This document shows positions 22,372 through 34,267 of a stretch of 64,000 nt of DNA, piece by piece. The position numbers were made by a program, and so were the translations under genes. This stretch comes from Nemertoderma westbladi (lineage: Eukaryota > Xenacoelomorpha > Nemertodermatida > Nemertodermatidae). The notes under the pieces were generated by a model. The model did no database searches and had not been told where the DNA came from. It saw only the letters and a program-made list of their open reading frames with translations. Location: positions 1-64,000 of the forward strand of contig JAUCBJ010002461.1 of assembly GCA_032718475.1 (NCBI GenBank), given 5' to 3'. How positions within the stretch are numbered: the stretch's first letter is position 1; each line of letters begins with the position of its first letter.

Positions 22372-24845
22372 TCAGCCAAATGGAGAAGTCTTGGTTTCGT
22401 ACTGTAGACTGTTATAGTCTTCGTGGTTGGAACCTCTCTGCATCGTATTAAATTGAATTAAGATAGTTTATTATTTTGTAAGTAATATTGTGGTTTATGA
22501 ATAATTTGACTGTTGACCGTTAGTTACGTATTATAGTGTTTATTGAAGTTTATTTATAGTTAAGTTTTACGCAGACGGGATCCCGAGAGTGATAATCCCG
22601 GTCCCGATGCCCGAAATCCCTCAAATTTGTGCTAACCAATTTACCCGAGTAAGACAGTAAGAGTAGGGCACGAGTCCAGTTTGCCCTTATCCGAGGCGCA
22701 TCCCATTGCGTTCGTGGGTCACGCATCAAATGGAGAAGTGGGCTTGGACTGGAAGATGGTGCTGGGCTGCCATAAGGCCAGACAGGATAGGAACGTCATA
22801 TGCAGCAACCAGCTAATTAATCTACATCGCCTCTTCTGTACTTAACTCTATTTTATAATTTTTAACTGATATTTGTGCTGTGTGGTGGGTTTCTCTATAG
22901 TTCTCTACCTATTAATTATCAGTAAATGTTTGTCTCTATACTTTTAATTAATAGGGTACTATACCATTAATAGTGCCGGTGTGTCAATTTTTGTATTAAA
23001 TGTTCCAGAATTTTTAGCACCACCCATGAAACTTTCTACTTTTTTATATTTTATTAATCAAGACATGATTGGAGCAAAAAAATTGTTTTCATGTATTGGG
23101 TAACATCCTTTGTTAAAGGTAATATTTAGTATTAAATAAATAATTAAATAGCATTTATATTAAAAGCCACCCATTTACCCGAGTAAACAATCTAATTAAA
23201 ATTATAACATTATTATTACTAACGAGGTGTATTCTTAGAAGTAATACTACATTACAGAAAGGTGAAAGTTCTTCCTAATAAAATTACAGATTATTAAATA
23301 TAAGAAATAATTGTATATTATTATTAAGAATCAGTGCATTAAGCGATATCGAAAGGGGTACATAGATTATACTTTGATTGCTTATTCCTATATGAACAGT
23401 GTGAGACTTGATTTGATTTTGCTGGACTATATGCATGCAATATAAGCAGCCAGAAATTTGTATAGCAAATTATATTTATATTATATTTAATATATTTTAA
23501 GCAATATGCTCTTATGTCTATCACAACATTACAATCTTCATGTTTACGAATATGGCAACGAAATTCTCGAGAACCTACTCAAACTATGATTAAATTTTAA
23601 GAAAGTAAGTGCAGCCCTTTGTGTACCAAAGATAAATTACGCAAATTTTTACTTCCAAGAAAGTATATTTGATCGTACCAAGGTTTATTTTGTTGTTATA
23701 TATAAAGAGGATAACCATATTATTACTTATCCTACCCTCAAAGGCGGCACACTGCCGCCTTTAACCATTTTCGAAGTTTATAAATCTTTCATTTGAACCC
23801 CGGGGGGCACACTGCAGCCTTAATTATTTGTAACATAATTATTGGCTAAATTGAAATTAATTTGTATAAACTATGTAATTTAAAATTAATCAAACCAACA
23901 GGAATCCCTTCAAGCAATAAATTTATTTTTCTAGACCAGTTTTTCCTGCACAACACGAATATGAACTCCATTTATCCGCCCCAATAGTTATAAGAAAGTT
24001 ATAAGAGGTTTTAAATAGAGGCGGCACCCTGTCGCCCTGGGAGTCAGGATAATATATGTAAAGGCTCCACTCTGCCGCCATGAGGGTTAGGTTATAATTA
24101 TATAAAGGCACTGCTACCCTGGGGATCAGGATAATATTATATATACAGTATGTAAAGGTGGCACTTTGCTGCCATGGGGGTTAAGTTATAATTACAGTAT
24201 TTAAAGGCGGCATTATGAGCATTATCATGAATTATGAACACGAGTACGTGTTGTGACAATACGTGTGATGAACTCGTACCGTGTTGGTACGCCAAGTGTT
24301 AAAGGCAAATAGGTCTATGATACAGTTGCTGAAGTTAGTAACGTTGTAGCAGGACGATATAGCTGGTTTTCTGCTCTTGTATCTGGGTTAGTACAAAACG
24401 AAGACCAAGGACGTACAAAACTAAGAGGTAAAGTAGCGTTAGGTCCCAAAGAGCGTTAGGTCTCATTGGCATTTAAAGGAGCAGGTTAGTAAAGGAGCAG
24501 GTTACATAGTCATAGTTGGGGGAACCAAAACAATAAACGAAAGTTATCACATGTGTTTCGTACAGGTCTTAAGTCTTTTGGGTCTTGTGTATTTGTTTTG
24601 TACTCACCCTTTTGTATTTATTATTGCACGCTTGTAGCAAATTATTATTGCCAATCTGTTGTTCTATGTACTAATACCGTTGTGGACACCCAAGAGTCTA
24701 TAGATCGGATTAGAGACTAAGTTTATTTTGCAAATTTTTTGACAATAATGCATTACGTGCTACGAGATGGGGGAGGCATGATTATACGAGATAGGGTGTT
24801 AAAAGATTGGATGTTACGATATGGAATACAACGAAATATTACAAA

Positions 24846-25440
24846 AAAGATAGGGACTATAATTCAAATAATTGACGTTTAATTTCAAATAAAATTGTCC
24901 TCTTTCAGAAATATCCTATTAATTGCTTTAAATCAATAAATTTAAAATATCATTTAGTTTGCTAAGTTGAAGTTGTTGGAGTATCAGTTGAAGTCTTCAC
25001 CATTATTGGATTTAGCGTAAAGAACGTCAATAAGTTTACAATGTAACAAGATTACATTAATAATTGGACAATGGCACCTTACAGATTTTAAGACCCCGTA
25101 TATTTATGTTATCCTCGCTTCTGTGCTCGCTCGTACAACACTGTACAATAACAGCTTGCATTTATTATTGCATTTATTGTGTTTTCTTTTTAGTTATTCC
25201 CACATCTTGGGGGTTGGGGAATTTCACTAAGACCTGACCTTATCTCTTCTATTTTTCCAAGAAATTTAATTATTGTATAATTTAATTAATAAAGAAAAAC
25301 ATGTACGACATAATTTGCCTGCCAAAAATACTATCGGTTGACCTGGTCCAAGTAATGTCCATTATTCCATTTGGTGGTAATTTTTGGTCTGGCGATAAAT
25401 GAAAGAGAAATATAGTCAAGGGCAGAAATCTCAGTATTTG
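24846..25440. other. AT-rich spacer
   Basis: Unique AT-rich sequence directly after the truncated end of macro-unit copy 3. No ORF, RNA gene or repeat is recognised. Confidence 0.5.
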
Positions 25441-25918
25441 CAGTAGGCTGTCAGTTGTCTACTGTCGGTTGTCGGCTGTTTGCTGTCGGTTGTCGGCTGT
25501 TTGCTGTCGGTTGTCTGCTGTCGGTTGTCTGCTGTAAGTTGTCTGCTGTCGGTTGTCTGCTGTCTGCTGTAAGTTGTTTGCTGTTGGTTGTCTGCTGTCG
25601 GTTGTCTGCTGTTGGTTGTTTGCTGTTGGTTATCTGCTGTCGGTTGTCTGCTGGCAGTTGTCTGCTGTCGGTTGTCTGCTCTCGGTTGTCTGCTGTCAGT
25701 TGTCTGCTGTTGGTTGTCGGTAGTCTGCTGTCTGTTGTCTGCTGTCGCTGGTCTGCTGTCGGTTGTCTGCTGTCGGTTTTCTGCTGTCGGTTTCTGCTGC
25801 CGTTAGTCTGCTGTCGGATGTCTGCTGTCGGTTGTATGCTGTCGGTTGTCTGCTGTCGGATGTCTGCTGTTGGTTGTCTGCTGTTGGTTGTATGCTGTCG
25901 CTGTCTGATGTCGGAAGT
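25441..25918 (+). repeat. CTGTCGGTTGTCTG minisatellite (~14 bp)
   Basis: A degenerate array of CTGTCGGTTGTCTG units with interspersed CTGTTGGTT and CTGTAAGTT variants. Fourteen is not a multiple of three, so overlapping Cys/Leu/Ser/Val-rich ORFs appear in several frames. I treat these as non-genic. Confidence 0.88.
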
Positions 25919-27400
25919 CGGCGTAACGTTTACACCCCAACATTACTAGTCTTAGCCGACTAAATTCCGAATATTCCAAAGATTTATATATCTACTGATC
26001 TACTCGTCTTTTTTTGGAAATATAAAAACCAGTATGTTCCTCATTGTAAATCATTAAAATCCGCATCATAATTATACCTATATTATTCAACTTTGGCCCT
26101 AAATTTCATTATAAATAGTAACTGAGGGCCATTCAATATATTTAAACAAAATTGATGCCTACGAGTCGAATAAGATTTACTTTCAGGTGGGTGGGCAAGA
26201 TACTTTATTCACTTCTACCATATTGAAACCTACAACCGACCGCATCTACCGCTATCGTATATTTTACAAGGGCCATCTATAACAAATAATTAATAGATAC
26301 TTCGCGCTACTAATAGGGCGCGTAATAATACTAACTGCGCGCGTAATAGATACTGTTTCGAGGGAGAAGAATTAAGTGTGGTCTCCACAGTTGACATATA
26401 TCTTCTTCTCTAACCTCTTTCCCCCTTATAAATTAAAAGTCGCCCCTCTGCTGCTTAGCTGGGGGTCGCCTAGATACTGGGTTCGAGCCCCAATTGGGTC
26501 GTTTGAAATTTTTCCCTATGGAGAGCATTATCATACTGTTCTATTACATTATTATACATCATCATAAATTCAACCAATGACAGTTTTGATATCATAAATC
26601 AATTCCAGACTTATAGACATGATATCAATGTATCATTTCATAGTATTTTACTGCATTAAATATTGTGGACACCACATAATTTCAGGGTGTATAATAACTT
26701 TTGTGTAGTGTACAGTTTCACAGATAGGATATTTTTTTGCTATGATTTCAGTGTGTCATTTATATATATATTTAATAATATTGTATGTGTATATGTATAA
26801 CATATTTACTTTATTGTGTTTCCCAAGGATAAAAAATTGTTACAAGGAAAAAAATTAAAATTATTGATACTAGTGCTGGTGAATGGTGATAACATAGATT
26901 GTGGTAGTTCCCTGTTTCGTGTCCTGCCTGTTTTCAGTGATAGTTAGTAATACAAAAAGTTACTCTCTCAATATCTTATATACACATTATAAAGGGACAA
27001 CTGTCAGAACAAACTAAAATACAGGTACTAAAATCAAAGCCACTTCCTTACTACAACTACTGTTGCCAACTTTTGCGCTTTGAATCATTTTCGGGAAATC
27101 ATGCACACTATTTCATAACATTAAAATTCGTATTCTGTCTTGGTAGCATTTAATGAAAACTAACCGCTTTAGCACCCTTTTCCTATTTGTTCAGTAGAAG
27201 CTTGCGCATCAGCTAGCATAGAAAGCCGTAAAGAAAGTCGTTAAGTCGGTATCTGTGCTTCTATGTTCTTATAGTGCGACTCCAAGATTTGTGAGAATTG
27301 TGAAGCTCTGACCTGTACACCAGCAAGAATTGATAATCACTCAGTTTTCCATCTGGCAAGAGACAGGTCTTATGTGACACAACATAACAATTCATAGCCA
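25919..27400. other. AT-rich spacer with no gene
   Basis: About 1.5 kb of mostly unique AT-rich sequence. The only structured item is a possible Pol III B-box near 26480 (listed separately). Open frames are short and lack family patterns. Confidence 0.45.
26430..26545 (+). mobile_element. Possible tRNA-like SINE fragment
   Basis: GGTTCGAGCCC at about 26480-26490 matches the consensus of a Pol III B-box, and TTAGCTGGGGGTCGCC upstream is a poor A-box candidate. No tail or target duplication was found. It could be a chance match. Confidence 0.3.
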
Positions 27401-27403
27401 GCA

Positions 27404-27642
27404 GCGATTACATCTCGTATTTTTTATGATGGTTTGGGTGGAACCTCCCATTCACTTACGTTATATGGAAACTTTTGCACTCTGCGATTACATCTCGTAT
27501 TTTTTTATGATGGTTTGGGTGGAACCTCCCATTCACTTACGTTATATGGAAACTTTTGCACTCTGCGATTACATCTCGTTTTTTTTATGATGGTTTGGGT
27601 GGAATCTCCCATTCACTTACAATAAGGAAACTTTTGCACTCT
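27404..27642 (+). repeat. ~81-bp tandem repeat, 3 copies
   Basis: Three near-identical units start GCGATTACATCTCGT and end AACTTTTGCACTCT. They differ by single bases and a short deletion in the third (TTACAATAAGG for TTACGTTATATGG). High similarity suggests recent duplication. It is non-coding. Confidence 0.9.
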
Positions 27643-28465
27643 GAGTTTAGTATTTCCCTGATGATTCTCGTGTGTTTTCGCTAGCTTCAATCCAGAAACA
27701 TTTTTTTCTCGTTATCTTGTTCCACTGCCAATCTATTCTTCTGCTCCTCTGTTTTCTTGGCTTAGTATTCCTTGGGCACTCTCCTATACTATTTAAGGCC
27801 TATTATAGGCCAGGCCTATAATGTGTTAGGGGAGGGTTAGCGCATTTTCTGTCTAAAAATTATTACATATACATGATGTTTCAAGAATACCTGGCAACAA
27901 TTTCTGGGAATGTAAAACCAATAAATTATAGAAACTTGATCTGGACAAAGGTGTAGCAAAAAAGTGGGAAGAGATGTTTATTAAAACTGATCCTTTTTAA
28001 GTTTATATCTGATAAGGTAAATTTGGTGTAATAAAGAGAGGCAATCATGCATAATAATTAATAAACCTATCTTCGCTGCCATATGAAACGTCAAGTGTCG
28101 TGCGATAATCTTGTCGAGCATAGTGTTGAGCATTTCGTGTCATCGGAAATTGTCCCATACCATCTACCATGGAAGTGAAAAGTCGGACATTGTCTCTAAC
28201 CGCAATCTTTGTAAGGCAAGTTTTACAATATGTACAAACCGATGCTAATGTGAAGAATGACTTTGATTGGAACATTGCAATTTCCTAAAAGACACTATTT
28301 TAAAACGCTTATAAAAAATGTAAATGCTATATCGAAAATTCCGGCTTCGTGGGGTCCTCATCAGTGTGTTGAACTACAGTAGTTGTGTTTCAAATTTCAA
28401 GCTGTATTATATATTAACCCTATTAGCACCGGGCTATAAACTATTGTACAAATACCAGGGGCTGA
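27643..28465. other. Unassigned spacer
   Basis: No gene or element recognised. It includes a small GGCCTATTATAGGCC dyad near 27798-27812. It ends at a long poly-G tract. Confidence 0.45.
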
Positions 28466-28493
28466 GGGGGGGGGGGGGGGGGGGGGGGGGGGG
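28466..28493 (+). repeat. Poly-G tract (28 G)
   Basis: An uninterrupted run of 28 guanines preceded by GGGGCTGA. Two other long G/C runs are at 39886-39907 and 45139-45153. Exact length is uncertain because such tracts are often mis-sequenced. Confidence 0.9.
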
Positions 28494-28599
28494 TGCGATA
28501 TTGATTTTTTTGTACGTAGATTTCACTAGTATGAATCCGATCGAAAAATCGAAAAAATCTACTGGGGTGGTTATTTTGCAGCACCAAAAATTCAAGTAG

Positions 28600-29300
28600 T
28601 GAACAATTTTCAAAAAAAATGAAGTTACAATTTTCGGCTAATCTTCTAAATTGCGTACCCATCACTAAAAAGTACAACTTTGAGATGTCCAGTGCTGTTT
28701 TTATTGATTCCATCGGATTCAGGACCCTCTAAAATACCATCTATAGATCAATTTGTTTATTTTCAAAAATTTGGTGCTGGCACAAAAATTTTCACCCAAT
28801 GCTGTAAAATACAAGTTTGAGTCCTCTTATGCAATTTTTACTTATTCCATTGTTGATATATTTGATGGGTTTCAAAATTTGGTGCTAGCACCAAATTTTG
28901 CACCCACTTCCGAAAAATACAAGTTTGATATGTCTAGTTGGAAAATAATTTATTCCGTTGAATTCAGAACCGATAAACCTCCAAAATAAGAGAATTAAGT
29001 TGTCACAATCAATTGAATTATTGAATGGATTTTCAAAATTTCGTGCTGGCACCAGATTTTGCACACAGCACCGAAAAATACAAGTTTGATACGCTGGATG
29101 CAACTCGTATACATTCATTCACTCTATCGAAACCAGAACCCCAAAAAACCCCTATTGCGCAAAAAACAGGTTCAAACAATCAATTTACAAAATTGACATA
29201 TTTCGAAATTTGGTGGTGGCACCAAAATTTGGCACCCTATGAAAAAGACACCTTTGAAATTTCTAAATTAGTTTATATGAATTCCATCTAATTGCAAACA
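28600..29300 (+). repeat. Degenerate tandem repeats with palindromic cores
   Basis: Four to five diverged units of roughly 110-170 bp share TTTGGTGCTRGCACCAAA, AAAAATACAAGTTTGA and TATTCCAT landmarks. The core is palindromic; in the second unit (28873-28900) it is a perfect 28-bp palindrome. Two neighbouring frames (28753-28989, 29025-29291) show repeating FQNLVLAP/EKYKFD strings, reflecting the repeat rather than a clear protein. Confidence 0.7.
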
Positions 29301-30530
29301 CCAAAAAACTGGTGTAAATGAAATGGGTGATGATAGGGAGTAATCTAATACTAACCCAAAACTAATATAAAACATAATTACACTATGTACAACTTATTTG
29401 ACAATGCCTATTGCCTAACTCATAATGTTTATTATATGTATCTTCCTACATAGGTTTATTATTTGAATTCATCAAAGAATGTAGGTTAGCCCACCTTACA
29501 CAAACTTTTGAGGGAATTGAAAAAACTTGAAACCTTCCATAATGATGGCCTTCCTATTCAAAAAAACCCCATTTCCAAACAAAGCGATCTAGCTTGTAGA
29601 TAATTTTTCATAATATTGGTTTCACTTGCAGTTAACAAAATGTCTAGCAGTTCCATCATGGTGTTTGCGAAACCCTGAATTAGCTATATTGTTACAGACT
29701 CTTCAACAGGGATAACTACTGAACATGATATATTTTCACCCTTTCAAAAAAAAAACATATATTCAATTCCAATCACTAGTTTTTTCCAATTGCCAGTGAT
29801 AGTTTACAAAGTTGTCCCTGTTCGTGCCCAGAAACTATAACAATAATCCACAAAATACAAGATGAAACCGCTATTAACAAACCAGTAAATAACCAGTTAA
29901 TAATGATAATTAGTAACCTAACCCCTGAGCTAAAGTGATTCCAACTCCTATTCGATAAATATAAGATACTGGTAGAGGCCCAAACACATGTAGTCAACTC
30001 ACCAGTGATAAACGTTCAATAATCACTTTATGTTAGTTGTATTATTAATGATACCTAGAAGAAATGGGATTAGCAAACAAATGACAAATTACGGACTAAT
30101 AAGATGTCACCTAATCAGGTAATGGGGAAACCATTTGTTCAATAAGATGGTGAACCGATGTCTGCCACACCATGAAGAGGGTCTACTCCACAGCAATTCC
30201 TTAATGCCAGACCTTACTTACATGATGCAAAATACATGCAGTATCCAATGGTCTTTTAATAACATATATATAGCAAGTTTATTTATCCTTGTTAGTTATT
30301 AATTTTTTGTCTATAATAATAATAATATAATATCATAGCCCTTTTATCTATATTTAGCAACGGTATCAGTTTTTAAAATAATTAGCTTACCCATTTACTT
30401 AGTAAACGCTACTTTATCTTTTGGACAAAAATTTGAAGTTTGAGAATTCAACAGAAGATATAAAATTATATAAAGAATCATTAGGCATTATTCTGGTATA
30501 ATATTCCTGCATATAAATGCATGCCCAGCA
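29301..30530. other. AT-rich spacer
   Basis: No supported gene. The sequence is AT-rich, with short frames lacking recognisable motifs. Confidence 0.45.
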
Positions 30531-30662
30531 ACATAGCACCCAGATCTCATGGTCAGCCATACACTTTCCCAATTTATCCCAATTCTCAAGTCCATTGTCG
30601 TTGATCAGGCGTTTGAGGAAAGTCATTGGCTGTCCACCAGTCTATTCAGGCATGGTGGACAG
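30531..30662 (-). pseudogene. Relic of APE-type LINE C-terminus
   Basis: The minus-strand peptide MTFLKRLINDNGLENWDK followed by MADHEIW parallels the MTFLRRILKDTGLKDADD...MGDRELW end of the LINE fragments at 15.7 kb and 35.3 kb. Only about 40 codons survive. It is a diverged member of the same LINE group. Confidence 0.75.
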
Positions 30663-31859
30663 ATCAGGCATGATATATATAATTTATATACTGTAGGTAG
30701 TAACAACAATTGGACTACTTGCTGTGGGTTACACGATCACAAAGTAGGTAAGAATCGGGACGAAGGTCTGTATAGGTAGATTATTCGAAGTTCTCTGGGG
30801 TGTCTCCTTCAAGAAGACACATTAGCTCCCTTCCTCTATTATTGAGTTGGACTATGTCCTATGGATATCTCTCAATATTCACAATGCTGATGGGGTGGTA
30901 TTTTCTTCAATCTTTTGACATGTTGCTAAACACATCCAATTCCAAGGACAGTCAGTTTGTTAATGATAACCAAAAAAATTAAACCCTGAACCTCTCCATT
31001 GGAGTAAATACTGTTTCAGGTGATGGGCTCTCATCAAATTGATGTTACCTACTATGAGGTCGTTTTGAGGTTTCTTTATATTGTGTTTTATTCCTGACTT
31101 CCATTTTCTTCATGGAATTCAAATTCTGAGCATTGACATTTAGTGGATAGATGTAATTACAATCTTATAAGGCAGGGACGATTATTTCAAATATTGATCA
31201 CTAAAATAAAAAATAATATTTGAATGAATACCATTTATTTAATTATGAATTTTAATCATATAATTCACATTACCATATCGCCTCAAAACGCTAAGAAAAA
31301 CAACAAATAAATCTATATAATAATTGCTCTGCTGTAATATCCCAACCATAAAAAACTCTCAATACTAAAAGTAGTATCAATGTCAAGTAGTAGTAATAAT
31401 AACTATCAGACCACAATGGGGCTGGCACTAAACCAACTTACTCCATGAGAACAGATAGATGACCCTGATCTTGTTATTGAGAATACTCAACAATGTATAA
31501 CAAATATTTATAGTAACTTATGGTTTATAATATAGTTTGTTGTATGTATTATAGCATCTACATAGTGTATGTATGCACGCACATGAACATGGTATATTTA
31601 TCTACTACATGAATCAGGATATATAAAGCGATAGAACTTCAACCCATTTATAGAAAGAATAATATATACAAATTGTTCAAATATATGGCAAAAACCCAAA
31701 GCCCTCAGATACAAGACCATTGTTACTATCATGATATAATAATTCATTATAATCTTGAGAATGTATGTGAATTGTGATGAATGCAAAACTTGCAGCAGAT
31801 TTGTCTTGATATATATATATTAGCTTTCTGCATCTATCATCCAGGGCTTAGAGTTTCAT
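30663..31859. other. AT-rich spacer
   Basis: No coding signal or repeat family recognised. Short AT-rich frames only. Confidence 0.45.
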
Positions 31860-32530
31860 AATTTCGAGTGTATGAATGCAGAATATGTACACGAATTACC
31901 TTTGGATTATGCAGCAGGAGCCAAACTAAACACCTTAACTGCTATCTTTAGAAGCATGGCCATTCTTTACCTTCATTCAACAAATATTCTATCACTGATT
32001 TCACCTCTTTTTCCAATATCTTTAAGTGAAATGTATTCTCATCCTTCTCCAAAGTGTTGCAACACAGTATATGCAGTTAGCTCTTTAAATAATGTTTCAC
32101 ACTGCTCATTATCATCGTACTATTATAATTCACCATCTAGTGGCACAAGGCAATACCAAGCGATTGATGTCCTCTCGACATTGTGCTTGACATTGCATCT
32201 AAAGATTGCATTAAGCATATGATGGGTTTTAAAAAATACCACAATAACGTTGCAATATGGTTGGAAACTGCCATTAAATAAATTTTCAAACAGATAAACA
32301 TTGGAGGGCTTGACGTTTACAGAAAATATATTTCTTAACTAGGAGATGCAGAGCATGAGCAACACAATCATGAAATAATTTTGTAGGATACTTAATTTAT
32401 CCTCAAGTATTTTCAATGTAAGCTTGTTAGCACTGGTATAATCTGTGACTAAGCAGATACTTCCCATTTATCATCGCTTTCCATCATTTCAATAACGTAT
32501 CATCCTGAGCAATCCACATTACTGTATGAC
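31860..32530 (-). pseudogene. Decayed hAT-type transposase
   Basis: Translation of the minus strand in pieces gives TDYTSANKLTLK, then DCVAHALHLLVKK (32331-32370), then PCATRW (about 32131-32150). These match, in order and spacing, the conserved regions of hAT DNA transposases (a TDxASN-like patch, C-A-H-x-L-N-L and TRW). Several stops and frame changes separate them, so the gene is dead. Later residues (a GKEWPC-like segment) continue towards 31900. Terminal repeats were not found. Confidence 0.65.
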
Positions 32531-33040
32531 CTTGCTCACCAGTTGTAACTGCTTTAGTAACTAAAGCTCTTTTGTTGAATCAGTTTCAATATTCTTATTG
32601 GGATTTTAGAGTGTCCGCATGGTTTGTTTTCATTCAAATTTTGAATAATTTTGTTTAGATCAAGAATATCTAGAGAAGACAAACAAAAACGTTGTTGTTT
32701 GGAATAGTTTGAATTTGGTTTTGAATTGGCATATTGTAATATTAAGATCTGATAATTTACCAATATTGATATATATTTCATTTCAAATGTTCGATATTTC
32801 TTTTTTTTCAAATATGCTTTTACCACAATACCTTACTGCCATCCTAAGGCAAACCCATGTAACTCGAATTTTGACGAAAATGAGATATTGGTATCATTTT
32901 AAAGCATACGGCGAGCTCTACCTGGTGGTAGAATTTAATAGAGTTCATATAAACCCTAAAGGGGTTAAAAAGGGGGTAGAATGTAACTGCATTATATGAA
33001 TTTGTTAAGGCATGCCAAGGCAGAAGCTAACACTGGATAT
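32531..33040. other. Spacer with possible coding relic
   Basis: Directly upstream (minus sense) of the hAT relic. A minus-strand frame at 32554-32826 includes LDLNKIIQNLNENKPCGHSK, faintly like the pre-RT region of a LINE, or part of the hAT gene's N-terminal half. The match is too weak to name. Confidence 0.3.
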
Positions 33041-33043
33041 ATT

Positions 33044-33574
33044 AGGCCGAGGGCCGTTGAAAATGACAGGGTTAAATTGTCAGTATTAATAATCACAGTA
33101 ATTGATAATAGCACAGTCTGAATATAATAATATGCAATACAACAGTCAGTAATGACGACGACGGTCAAAACTATTCCGGTCTCACAACTGTAAGGAAATC
33201 AACTAAACTAATAATCAGTAATCACAACGGTTATATCATTGACACATATTACATTAGCCCTACACTACAGGCTGGCCTTAATATCCAATAGATGCGCTCT
33301 TGTCCTCCCCAATGTGCTTTCCCGCCCACTATTGGCTTAACCTGATTAATTCTCACCTCGCCACTCCCTGTTGGCATTGTCCCTTGGTGCTAGCTTGTTT
33401 GTCCCTCTGAGGTGGTTTTGACCTCTCACCTCTCTCTGTGGCTTACGGCGTGCATCGCCCCAGTTTGGTTATGAGGTGAGATTATTATTGGAAATCTCAC
33501 ATCGCCAACTATATTGGTAAAATGCCACTAATCCCATTTTCGGTGGGTAGTGCACGGAATTGAATCCGCTGACA
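33044..33574 (-). mobile_element. Diverged solo LTR
   Basis: About 530 bp align by eye, with many substitutions, to the LTR at 47.5-48.1 kb. Shared blocks include GAGGTGGTTTTGACCTCTCA-type text, CCAACTATATTGGTAAAATG and AATTGAATCCGCT. On the minus strand it starts TGTCAGCGGATTC, matching TGTAAGCGGATTC of the other LTR. No internal region adjoins it, so it is best read as a solo LTR. The left boundary and target duplication are not resolved. Confidence 0.7.
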
Positions 33575-34267
33575 AATACATCATTTTAATACATCAGATG
33601 GTGGGGTGACTCTTGATGCAATCCAAAGTCATCCCTCCCCAGTAGAATTATAATGCAAATAAGAGCTAATTACTTGCAAAAATGAAACTGCTACATATAC
33701 ATACATTTTTAGGGTGTCCCAAAAAATAGTTTTTTTTCTGTAAATGCTTAGCAACTTCACCAAAAGTTGTGACTTGCCATTAAAATAAGGTGAGAAAAAT
33801 CTTGGGGTGTAACTCCTTGATATTCAAGTGCCACCGGAGGGTCAAAATTTTGAAAATTTGCCATTTTCGCAAAAATTCACAGGCTAAAAAATAAGTCAGA
33901 GTAGGTTAAGCGAAATACAACTGCTGCTATTTCATCCCATAGTATGGTAGTTTAAAACAAACCAATGATAATACTTAATTTCATAGAACATGTGCCACCG
34001 TGATGCGTTTTTTGACAAAAATTGAAAATTTTGATGAAAATTGTGTTTGTATTGTGCCAATTGTGCCACCGTGATGCGTTTTTTGACAAAAATTGAAAAT
34101 TTTGATGAAAATTGTGTTTGTGTTTTCTTCATTATACTGCTTATAAATTAGAAACCTATTATAATTTTATAAACCTAAAGTATATGTTAATAATATTAAC
34201 AAATTTAACATAAGATCCAGTCAGTTTCAAAATAATTGGTTTGTCGTGCAAAGAACACGAGTATGGA
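33575..34267. other. AT-rich spacer with a 71-bp direct repeat
   Basis: Mostly non-coding. It holds two tandem copies (33991-34061 and 34062-34131) of a unit beginning GTGCCACCGTGATGCG and rich in AAAATTGAAAATTTTGAT dyads. No gene is recognised. Confidence 0.6.

Larger units (their letters stand above)
16984..24845 (+). repeat. Macro-repeat unit, copy 3 (3' truncated)
   Basis: Third direct copy. It has both arrays and the longest 31-bp minisatellite. Homology stops at about 24845 (after AACGAAATATTACAA), before the AAACAATAAACG tail present in copies 1 and 2, and unrelated AT-rich sequence follows. It supplies empty sites for the SINE and LINE inserted in copy 2. Confidence 0.9.

Noticed and set aside
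21659-22417. 252-codon ORF through the 31-bp minisatellite as a repeat protein
   Set aside because: All three frames are open because of the 31-bp period, lengths differ between unit copies, and the ends lie in non-coding sequence.
32554-32826. Minus-strand frame as a LINE pre-RT fragment
   Set aside because: Only a faint pattern of about 20 residues, with no downstream RT motif; left as unassigned.
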